Source: Cherax quadricarinatus
Taxonomy: Eukaryota > Arthropoda > Malacostraca > Decapoda > Parastacidae
DNA: 64,000 nucleotides
Reading direction: 5' to 3'
NCBI RefSeq assembly: GCF_038502225.1
Contig: NW_027195520.1
Location: forward strand, 108,810-172,809
In this document: positions 8,801 to 18,169 of the stretch, in pieces
Position numbering within the stretch: position 1 is the stretch's first letter
How the letters are laid out: every line of letters begins with the position of its first letter
Notes under the pieces: model-generated
What the model was told of the DNA's origin: nothing
Seen by the model: only the letters and a program-made list of their open reading frames with translations
The model's database searches: none
Translations under genes and position numbers: made by a program

Positions 8801-10440
8801 CTTCAAGCTAATTAGTACAAACGTCATCGAGAAAAGTTCTGGAACAAGATCCGCCAGCTTCTGGGGGCAAAGCACAAGGCTATCTATTATCTAATACATT
8901 CCTTCACCGATGACGATGATGAAGTTGATGACCCAAAAGAGCAAGCCAGTCTGATTGGTGATGTGTGGGAGAAAATTCTTTCACACACTGACAGCAGAAA
9001 TTTTATTAATAACCATTACCAGTTAGTCAACGAATGAAGACATGACAACCAACCTGACCTCCATCTACTACCTTTAACTGATACATCTACTCTTGAAGAT
9101 GAGCAACCCCTTACAAGACCAATCACACTCAGAGAGATGAGTCAATTTCTTACCCAGAAATTGCAAAATGTCTCTGGTAAATATTTTTAATGCCATGTTG
9201 GCCACGGGATACTTTCCAGTGGCTCGTAAGTCTGTAAGGATGATATTCATTGCAAAACCCGACAAAGACAAACATAAACCAGAAAACTATAGATCTATCT
9301 AATTACTTGAAGTCACTGGTAAAGTCCTTAAGACAACCACTTCCAACAGATTAAACTACTACATGGAGTACAATTACCTCTTCACTGAAAAACAATTTGG
9401 ATTTAGGACTCAGAGAGGAACCCAACATGCTATAAATATCATCTTCGATGCTGAGGACAGCCTGTAGAAACAGGGCAACTTTGCCTTAATGGTAACCAGG
9501 GATGTACACAAAGCTTTTGACAGCTTGTGGCACAATGGACTTATATTTAAACTTGTCGATCTACCTGACCACAATTGGACTTTTCTCAGATTCATATGCA
9601 ACTGCTTATCAAAAAGGAAAATCATCCCTACCTTTAACGGCAAGTCGGCAGAGCCTTTCAGACCGACAGCTGGAATGCCAAAACACTCGTGCCTTAGCCC
9701 GATAATATTCAACATATATGTAAACGATCTCCCTCGACCTGAGTTCAATGATACTATCATCACCCAATTTGCTGATGATGTTATCCATGTAATATCATCC
9801 ACCCCTATGACGGGAAAATAAAAGCATGCGACGGTAATAGGAAAAATGAATACTGAAACACGAAGAACAGTAAATTGGGAGAAAAAATGGAGACTTACGG
9901 CTCACCCAGACAAAGTCCTTATCAGTAACATCGGATGTTTTGCAACAACTACAGAAGACATGAGGGGTATCTCCATCAGAGGTACACCTATTGCCATTAG
10001 AAACCCCAACAGGATCCAGGGATATGAGATAGATTACTCCACTCCACATCTTACATCACTAAAAAGATAAATCGATCCAAAGCCCGCCTAAGCAATCTAT
10101 ACAGGTTTAATCAAGCCCCTTCCCACATCAAGAAACACTTGTACAAGATGATGATAAGACCTGTTCTAGAATATCCTTATGTATCCATGTCACTGACAAC
10201 TAAAAGCAACATGCTACAGCTACAAAGTGTACAAAATACAGCAATCCGCTTCATCACAGTCACCAGGAGGAGAGACAGAATCAGGATGGAAGATCTACAC
10301 ATCCAACTGGACAGAGATGGAATAAATGTAAGGCTTGATAAACTAATTAAGAGACAACTATACTCCATGCAAAAACTCTATATGCCAGACAGAGAAAATC
10401 CTCCCCAACTTGCAAATACCACCGACTACATCATCAGGCC
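8801..10440 (+). pseudogene. LINE beta ORF2: linker, reverse transcriptase and C-terminal region, broken
   Basis: From 8801 the frame reads through a linker (NKIRQLLG, SLIGDVWEKILSH) that continues the endonuclease interrupted at 6500. RT motifs appear in three frames: IFIAKPDKDKHKPENYR near 9250, DVHKAFDSLWHNGL (motif A) near 9500, and ITQFADDVIHVISS (motif C, intact FADD) near 9760. The segment at 10139-10440 (RPVLEYPYVSM, LQSVQNTAIRFIT) is the usual post-RT region. A SINE ends the open frame at about 10450, and a short continuation resumes at 10776-10930 (RVGRFIHKNYFQRPMILTDLPE). Confidence 0.8.
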
Positions 10441-10454
10441 ACCCACCAGTCCCG

Positions 10455-10775
10455 GTGGCCTGGTGGGTGGCCCGGTGGCCTGGTGGCTAAAGCTCCCGCT
10501 TCACACACGGAGGGCCCGGGCTCGATTCCCGGCGGGTGGAAACATTTCGACACGTTTCCTTACACCTGTTGTCCTGTTCACCTAGCAGCAAATAGGTACC
10601 TGGGTGTTAGTCGACTGGTGTGGGTCGCATCCTGGGGGACAAGATTAAGGACCCCAATGGAAATAAGTTAGACAGTCCTCGATGACGCACTGACTTTCTT
10701 GGGTTATCCTGGGTGGCTAACCCTCCGGGGTTAAAAATCCGAACGAAATCTTATCTTATCTTATCTTAACTCACC
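10455..10775 (+). mobile_element. tRNA-derived SINE, full length
   Basis: The head has a pol III A box (TGGCCTGGTGG, 10476-10486) and B box (GGCTCGATTCC, 10519-10529) at tRNA-like spacing, followed by a unique body and a (TCTTA)n/(ATCTT)n tail at about 10745-10770. The left junction is blurred by a local duplication of GGTGGCCTGGTGG. It lies inside the C-terminal region of LINE beta. Transcription would be by RNA polymerase III with LINE help for retrotransposition; that is family knowledge, not shown here. Confidence 0.85.
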
Positions 10776-10944
10776 TCCCCACAGAACCCAAAGAATGACC
10801 CTCCAACAGAGAGTGGGACGATTCATCCACAAGAATTATTTCCAGAGACCAATGATCCTGACCGACCTCCCAGAAAATATAGATGAATGGGTAACTGAAA
10901 CTCTTTTATGTCCAATAAGGATAACACTACCCTAATTTATGAAG

Positions 10945-11241
10945 AATTTCCTTTTACCTTATCAACTATTACATCTAACCATGTAACATCTGCAAACCTA
11001 CTATGGCAGGACACCTCTGAAGCAGCTGACCCGGCCAGTATCTCCAGGTAGCAATCGGCCTACATCGGTCGTCTTGCTATCGTCATTTCCAGCCCACGCC
11101 CTGCAAAACCAAAAAAATGTAATTGCAAATAGTATACCCCTTGCCAACTCAGCGTCATGCAGTAATACATTTGTTATAACTGTGTGAAGCTGTTGGGTAA
11201 GTGTTATATCCCAGTCATTGAAACTGATTTCATTAATGACA

Positions 11242-11288
<47 letters not shown>

Positions 11289-11635
11289 TGTATTAAAATG
11301 AACCAAAGTGGTTAAGCCACTTATCTTTTCACATATTTCCATCTTAACCCACCCTTCTTCCTTCCCCATCATACCAAAGCTCTGGTCATACAAGTTCAAG
11401 TCACTTGGTAACCCCATGGTTATGCTGGATCACCTGACCACAAGGCTTTACAACACTGAAGATTCCAACAAAACGAGGTGAAGAATCCACAAGCAATAAC
11501 TTGCCGACACTTTGCTCTGTGTTCACCACCTACGATTGGAATGTTGTTTTCCAAGGTGATGTTCATAACCAAGTGAATGTCTTCATTGAACACATCTTTA
11601 ATGCTATTGAAATTTCATCCTTTTTTATTGTTTAT
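10945..11635. other. Spacer with a (CA)n microsatellite at 11244-11284; no gene seen
   Basis: The CA tract covers 41 bp. The stretch 11470-11635 has a faint LINE-like reading (VFTTYDWNVVFQGDVHNQVNVF) in one frame, too short and broken to call. Confidence 0.6.
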
Positions 11636-11649
11636 CTTCTAGGAAGATA

Positions 11650-12433
11650 AATTTCTTTGGCTTGGCAGTGAGACCATGTGCGCGTAACCTACGTAAAACT
11701 GATGTTAATGTTTGGATATGCTTGTCCCACGTTGATGTCATTAAGTAAATGTTATCAAAATAACTGAAACATTTGGCATATTACCCAAGACCTTTCTCAT
11801 CAGTCTAACGTAGGTAGCACAGGCAGTTACCAAACCGAAGGGCATAGTTCTATACTGCATCAGTCCTTGGTGTGTAGGAAAAGCGGTGTACTGCTTAGAA
11901 GAAGGATCTAACATTACTTGATGATATGCCTGCGCAATATCAATCTCGGAAAAGAAGGAAGAGTCATAAAATTTTTGTAGAGTGCTATCTATTAAGGGCA
12001 TAGGCTCAGCATCCCACCGAGTTATAGCATTAAGGCCTCTGAAGTCAATAGCAAGTCTATATGAATTGTTTTCCTTCTTAACCATGACTACTGGTTAGCA
12101 ATATGCAGATACTGAAGGTTCAATGATCTTTAGTTTTAATAATTTGTCTACCTCTCCGTGAAATGCATCCCTAAGGTGAACTGGAACTGGGTATAATTTC
12201 CGTTTGATAGGGTTGTTCGTGACTAAGTCAATTTTATGGACTACCGTGGAGGTGACACCTGAAATATCAGTAAAAACATCTGAGAAGTTACTCACACATT
12301 GTAGTAGTTCATGTTTCTTATGGTCATCCAAAGACTCATTGATATTAATGTTTGTTGCATCCGAGTGATCAAGAGTCACCAAGTCATGTACTTCTCTGTC
12401 ATAGTCTATGGTAGAGGTGTCAATTACGCACAC
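11650..12433 (-). pseudogene. Gypsy-type reverse transcriptase with preceding linker
   Basis: The linker (12433-12095) ends with KRKLYPVPVHLRDAFHGEVDKLLKLKIIEPS, the segment that introduces gypsy RTs. After an in-frame stop the RT gives DFRGLNAITRWDAEPMPL, SEIDIAQAYHQVML (motif A) and the TAFPTHQGLMQYRTMPFGL block. A one-base shift near 11765 is followed by YFDNIYLMT (motif C, normally YxDD) and LRAHGLTAKPKKFIFLED. The altered second Asp and the frame damage make it inactive. Confidence 0.8.
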
Positions 12434-12475
12434 CTTACACTCATCAAATGTCTTATCAAGTTTGTGTGGAAAAAC

Positions 12476-13550
12476 TTAGTCAAAGTCATTCAAACAGTTA
12501 ACAGAATTTCTTCGGTCATATTTCTTAAGAATGTTGATATGATAAAGTTTAGGTTTCCCCTTGACTTCTATGAGGTAATCACCGTTCCCACAAATTTTCA
12601 GTACCTTATACAGACCTTTCCATGCTACTAATAATTTATTTGAGTTTATTGGCAAAAGTACCAGAACTTCATCCTCTACTTTAAAACTTCTCCTCTGACT
12701 TTTGGAATCAAAATAGGTTTTGTTCTGGTCCATGGATACGCTTAAGTTTTTTGAAACTATATCAGAGGTCTCCTCAAGTTTGGATCTAAAGTCAAGGAGA
12801 AACTGATAAGAAGACTGAACCTCAGCATTTACCTACTCATTAGTCCATAAATCATGAAGGATGGACAATGGAGCTCTGGCCTGTCTACCAGAGAGAAGTT
12901 CAAAAGGTGAGAACCCCAAAGAGTCAATTGGAACTTACCTCATGGCAAACAAAGCACAGGGAAGGTAACGATGCCACTCCTTAGGTTTAAGGGAGCAAAG
13001 TTTCCTTAAAATGGACTTGAGAATTCAATGCTGGCGCTCAATCCTCCCATTACAGGTGGGATATGGTGTTGTGAATAGAGGCTTCACTCCCAGAAGTTGG
13101 TAGAGAAGTTGCATTAATTCAGATGTGAATTGTGTTCCACGATCAGACAAAATTTCTCTAGGGATGCCAACTCTGGAGAAGATGGACAAAAGAGCTTCAG
13201 CCACCTTTGTAGTAGTTATGGTCTTTAAGGGTCCGGCTTCAGGAAAACTCGTAGCATAAACAACTAATGTTAAAATATATCTATATCACCGAGATGAAAG
13301 TGGTGATGAAGGACCAACGATGTCAATAGCTACTCTTTCAAACGGTACCGTAAAGATTGGCATTTTGACCATAGGTACTCGCCTGGTACCTCGGGAGGAT
13401 GACAGTTGGCAAACTTTACACGATCTGCAATATGTAGTGATATCTGAGGACATTCTGGGCCAAAAATAGTTTTACTTAATTTTATTCAAAGTTTTACGAT
13501 GCGAGAAATGTCCGGCCACTGGCAGGTCATGAGCCATTTTAAGAACGGTC
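12476..13550 (-). pseudogene. Gypsy-type integrase (HHCC, DDE core, C-terminal domain)
   Basis: The sequence shows H-x-H...CRSCKVC near 13530-13410, then AIDIVGP (first Asp), SDRGTQFTSELM (second Asp) and NGRIERQH (Glu) between about 13340 and 13045. The open C-terminal piece at 12733-12476 (SFKVEDEVLVLLP, WKGLYKVL, YHINILKKY) is the usual SH3-like integrase tail. Single stop codons interrupt it at several places (e.g. after KTLNKIK and after SSR). It lies 40-50 nt before the linker of the RT fragment in the same orientation. Confidence 0.8.
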
Positions 13551-13558
13551 TCCCTGCA

Positions 13559-13960
13559 TTAACTTGGAACAACTAAGATGGAATAGTCTATCTCGTCTGA
13601 GTATAATTTGAATACCGATTTATTCAAGATACCTCTTATATATTCAAATTTATATGAAAAGTTTTTCCTTTGCATAACTTGATTTTTGTTAGCTGCATTA
13701 TGGCAGTTCTGAAGAGAAGGGCAATTTCGTTGTAAAATGACAAAGGAGTCCTTAGATTTATATAAAGGCTTAAAGTCAGGGAAAATCAAAGGATGGAGAG
13801 TAGGAAAAGCCTGGGCTTTGGTCTGAGCCCTAATCAAGACATTTATAGTATCAGAGGCGATATCCTCACTTTCATCTAACAAGTGAACCGGTGATTCTAC
13901 TACCTCGCTTTCGAGAGTAGTATCACTGGTTTCTAACCCCACATGAATATCACGAGACAT
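13559..13960 (-). pseudogene. Pre-integrase region of the gypsy remnant
   Basis: A 133-residue frame ending FEYIRGILNKSVFKLYSDEIDYSILVVPS, typical of the stretch just before an integrase zinc finger. The frame leads directly into the integrase after the stop. The upstream end coincides with the BEL/Pao LTR edge at 13959, so the original protease/gag part has been displaced. Confidence 0.6.
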
Positions 13961-14490
13961 TCCCTGGTGGTCACTTGATGTGGCTGGATCACCCTTAACC
14001 TATCCAATTAAAACATACCTAACTGGCCAGTATCAGTCTGTTACAACTAGAAGGGTTACTTAACTGGGGGTGATTGATGCTCCTTATTTCCTCCATTCAC
14101 CATCTCATTTCGATGTCACGCTACACCGACACGGTTCTTATTCCAGCAGGACGAGGTATCCGTTGGTTTGTCCCGGTTTAGAAGTCGTGATTCCATAAAG
14201 CTTCACTATCCTCGGTACGAGAATCACGCGTTCACTCGGAGCAGGGCGATCTATTTCACATCCCACATTCTCTTAACTTAATGTTATTATCACTCATTAC
14301 ATTACCATTCACAAGACGATTTAACGTCTCATAATTATTATACACATTAGAGGTCACTTCATTAAGATCTGAGGCCGATGAGTGAGGATTAACTCACGGG
14401 TATTTCCCCTGGACACACACCATGGCCGTGCACCAGTCACACCCGGTCGAACCATTATTCACTAATTTTACCACCTTTTTACGGTGGTCC
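13959..14490 (-). repeat. BEL/Pao 3' LTR (left copy)
   Basis: It starts with ATTCCCTGGTGG on the plus strand and matches 20737-21263. The outer limit on the internal side is uncertain: similarity to the right copy fades at about 14490, but the true U3 edge may be near 14498. Confidence 0.8.
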
Positions 14491-14863
14491 CGTAAATCAC
14501 GTTCCCTCACTCTTCACCAGGAACAGTTACGACACTTCCTATTATGAAGTGAGGCCTATATTAATCCTTAGGCCGCCGTGAACGCCAATTTCCTGGTTCC
14601 ATGCTTTCCCAGCCTCCTCACCACCATTCAAAACACAGCCGCCCCCTCGTGCCCCAGTTCGACCTATACCCCCGCACATCTGCGCAGGCGCAGCGGGAAC
14701 CCAGTTGGTTCCATTCAAAATACAAATACATTTTGACCCAAATCAACACATTAAACACTTATTAGGCACTATAGCTTCGGAAATTAAATAATTTCCACAC
14801 TCGTTTCACTTTCCCTTAGATTTCCATCTGCACTGGATTGAACATCATTTAATTCTAAGGGAA

Positions 14864-16129
14864 TTAATTTATTAATGGTACGCAAATTTCCTGACCACGA
14901 CACAACACTTTGACGTTTCTGACAACACCTTGTGCATCTGGGTATAATGTAACTACCTTGCCCAGAGGCCACAATGTTCGATGTTGTTCAGTATCAATTA
15001 ACACAATGTCACCTGGTTGAATGTTCTGTTGGTTTACTGCCTCTGGCGCACCATAAAAGTGTTCACGTAGTGTAAGAAGATATTCTTTACGCCACACATC
15101 GGACCAATGAGTAATTACCTTATTTAACATCTTGAACTTATCACTCAACACGGTCACGTTATTGTAATCCTCATCACTTCCCTCGGGATTATCTCTATAG
15201 ATAGGTGCAGCTTCTAACCTTCGTCCGCATATTAGGTGAGAGGGAGTCAGGATCTCCGCGTCAGGAGTGTCGCTCATGTATGACAGAGGGCGATTGTTTA
15301 CCCGATTCTCTGCCTCCACCAACACTGCACGGAATTCCTCCAAATTAATTCTCTTCCTGTGTAGCACCTTCCGAAGACATCTTTTCACTGTATCTATCAT
15401 TCTTTCGTACAGTCCTCCCTGCCAAGGGGCTCTGGGAGTAATAAATTTCCAGACACACCCTCGCTGGGTCAACAAAGACTGTACATCATCACTCTTATTT
15501 AATTCCATCAAGTGTTGAGCACCAGCTACAAAATTGGTGGCATTATCTGAGATCATCAATCTTGGACAGGATCTTCTAGCTGCAAATTTCTGGAACAGCT
15601 GTATGAACTGTTCTGCAGACAAGTCCTGAGCCACTTCTAGATGAACAGCCCTAGTAGCTGTACAAGTAAATAGACATACATACACCTTCAAGGGAACACC
15701 ATCTGAAGTACCTGTTAAAATGATTGGCCCACTATAGTCCACTCCGGTTACATCAAATGGTTTTACCAACTGCACGCGTTCCTTGGGCAATGGTGGAGGA
15801 CCTGGGTACATCTAGGTTCTGGCATCCACCCAGCGACATATTACACACGACTTGATAACCCTTTTTACACTTTGCCGTCCTTGTGGAATCCAGAATGTTT
15901 CCCGAATACAGTTTAAGGTATCCTGTACCCCACCGTGCATCACGTTATTATGGGCATTAAAGACAATCAAGGTTGTCAGGTGATGAGTTTTGGGCAGCAA
16001 GATAGGGTGCTTAGCATATTCCCCCAGTTCAGCATTTTGTAACCTGCCTCTGCACCTAATTACATCATCCTCTAAATACAGCCCCAGCTTTTCTATTATT
16101 GAGCTTTTCACAATTTTTCCGTCCATCAT
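14864..16129 (-). pseudogene. BEL/Pao integrase
   Basis: The part at 16129-15812 has an HHCC finger: HHLTTLIVFNAHNNVMH then CVIC after KRVIKS. After an in-frame TAG, 15811-14864 has GVDYSGP (first Asp), MISDNATNFVAG (second Asp) and WQGGLYERMIDTVK (Glu), the typical BEL/Pao spacing and wording. NRPLSYMSDTP and an SH3-like tail (IQPGDIVLID, WPLGKVV) follow. All catalytic residues are present, so the stop and the terminal frameshift are the only visible defects. Confidence 0.88.
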
Positions 16130-16201
16130 TAATTTAATTTCATCCCTGTAGGTTTCTTCTTGTACCCTCTGAAGCCAATATTTCAGGGGATGGGGAAAAT
16201 T

Positions 16202-18142
16202 TTATGAGATATTCATCTTACTTATAAATTTAAACACTAACCTTGTCACGCTAATCAGCTTGGGTAAGGAAGAATACCTATTAATGTCAATGGCTAAGGA
16301 GGGACTACTGACTGGAGCGGTGCTCACCTTAATTTCGACAGGAGCAATATGTGCCTTTTGCACCGGCCAGTTAATTTTGTCCACCAGCCAACTTGGCCCT
16401 TTAAACCACGATAAAGCACTCACCAATTTTTCATAAGTCAAGCCTCGAGACAAGAAGTCAGCCGGATTCTCGTCACCAGGAATGTGATTAAAGGTTAACA
16501 TATGCTGACCCAAACTGTTATATTTCTCCTGCATTTGATTGATTTCAGCGACTCTGTTTTGTACATACACAATCTTACTGTTACCATTACGAATCCATTG
16601 TAAGGATACCTCGTTATCAGACCAAATTACGGTGTCGCTGATATATATATCTCGCAATTTATTTCTTACATAATTGGCTAATTTGACACCTACATAAATG
16701 GCCGTTAATTCCAACTGAGGTAAGGTACGTGATTTGATTGGAGCCACCTTAGCCTTAGACATAACAAGAGAAATGGCACTATTACATTGAAGGTAAGCGA
16801 CTGCTCCATATGCTAATTTCGAAGCATCGCAAAAAATGTGGAGTACATTTTCTCCATCTTGACTGGCCACATTACGTGGGAACTCCAACATTGGTAATTT
16901 TACATATTCACCTATTAGTTCTTCCCACCTTTCAACAAATTCCTCAGGTAGGGTTTCATCCCAAGCACACTTAAGCTTCCATGCTTCTTGTATCAACAAT
17001 TTTCCTCTTATGGTAAGTGGGGACACTAAGCCTAGTGGATCGAAGCATTTTGAAACTTCCGCAAGTAAGACTCTCTTGGTTAATTTATTGGGCATGCTGT
17101 AGTTATTAGACTTTAACGATAACAAGTCTCTCTCTGTGTCCCAAGTCAGTCCCAGCACATTACTATATTTAGACACTTCAACTCCAGGGTTGTCTTTATT
17201 TATTTGAGCCCTTAAACTGGACGAATTACTGCTCCATTCCCTTAGGGGCATATTTGCACCTTGCATTATTTCATTAGCCCCTTCATATATGCTCATTAGT
17301 TCCTCTTTGGTAGACGTCACCCCCAGGAAATTGTCCACATAAAATTGTTTACCCATTACTCCACTCAGTGGACCACCCGTACACTTAAGGTGTGCATTTA
17401 TCGTTGCCTGGAGTAGGAACGGACTGGAGGTAGCACCAAACAATACACTCCTGAAGCGAAAAGTCTTCAGGGGACTAAGTGGGTCATTAGGATTCTCGGG
17501 CCATAAGAACCTAGTGCAATCCCGGTCAGCCTCCTGCAGACCCACTCTCAGGAAAGCTTTACTTATGTCTGCCGTAAAGGCATAATTCTTAACCCTGAAG
17601 TTTAATAATATGTCTCCCAGTTTTTCCGTCAACGACGGACCTGTCATCAAACAGTCATTCAAACTAGGTACATTTTTGTTACTCTTGGCACTACAATTAA
17701 ACACAATCCTCAGAGGAGTGGTCTTAGAATTCTTCTTCACTCCGTGATGTGGCAAATAGTGACCATAAATCTGGGCTTGCTCAGGAGGTACCTCCTCTAT
17801 GAATTTATTATTTAACTGCTCATTAATTATATCATCGTAAGCAGTCAACAGTTCTGGTGTCTTGCTCAGTTCGTGGAGCTGAGCCTTTAATTGTCCATAC
17901 GCCATCCAGTAATTAGTTGGTAGGTCTGGATGGTTCAGCTTCCACGGAAGTCTCACCCAGTATTGTCCAGATTCAAATTTAACATCCTTCTGGTATTGTT
18001 CTTGAGTAAAGGAATCATCTGGACTTTCTTCATTTACATTGATCCCTATGCTGTCCAATTCCCATAATTTATACACAGGTTCAACTTCATCCTCTATTGA
18101 AGTATATTTATACTGGGGTGATACTTCATGAGTAAGACACAC
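16202..18142 (-). pseudogene. BEL/Pao reverse transcriptase and RNase H
   Basis: A 646-codon open stretch. RT motifs: RIVFNCSAKS, FTADISKAFLRVGL (motif A), the FLWPENPNDPL block and QFYVDNFLG (motif C at about 17329-17346, second position Asn rather than Asp). RNase H follows with HIFCDASKLAYGAVAYL (about 16800-16850), LPQLELTAIYVGVKL and VIWSDNEVSLQWI, containing the expected acidic residues. Whether YVDN is normal for this lineage or a mutation needs an alignment. The frame continues past the TAA at 16202 into the integrase. Confidence 0.87.
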
Positions 18143-18169
18143 CGTAACTGTATTTATGTCTTCCTCCAG

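Larger units (their letters stand above)
3771..10940 (+). mobile_element. LINE beta: decayed non-LTR retrotransposon, interrupted by PLE and SINE insertions
   Basis: Fragments in order on the plus strand are a gag-like ORF1 with zinc knuckles (3781-5367), an endonuclease (5560-6369), a post-endonuclease linker (8801-9040), a reverse transcriptase (9230-9830) and a C-terminal region (10076-10440, resuming 10776-10930). No RNase H domain is evident. The body is split by a SINE at 4468-4708, a PLE at 6501-8787 with a 13-bp duplication, and a second SINE at 10455-10775. Many stops and frameshifts make it a dead copy. It is probably Jockey-like. The two insertion classes postdate it. Confidence 0.8.
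11636..13960 (-). mobile_element. Ty3/gypsy remnant with integrase upstream of reverse transcriptase (Gmr1-like order)
   Basis: Read from 13960 downward on the minus strand, a pre-integrase region (13960-13559) leads into an integrase with HHCC finger and DDE core (13550-12740) and its C-terminal domain (12733-12476). Then come a linker (12433-12095) and a gypsy-type reverse transcriptase (12085-11650). Ordinary Ty3/gypsy elements have RT before integrase; the reverse order is known from the Gmr1-like group. The copy ends abruptly after RT motif C, with RNase H missing. At 13959 it is cut by the BEL/Pao LTR. It contains several stops and at least one frameshift. Confidence 0.75.

Noticed and set aside
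13959..14490. LTR belonging to the adjacent gypsy remnant
   Set aside because: The matching repeat lies on the far side of the BEL/Pao coding region, so it is the BEL/Pao LTR.
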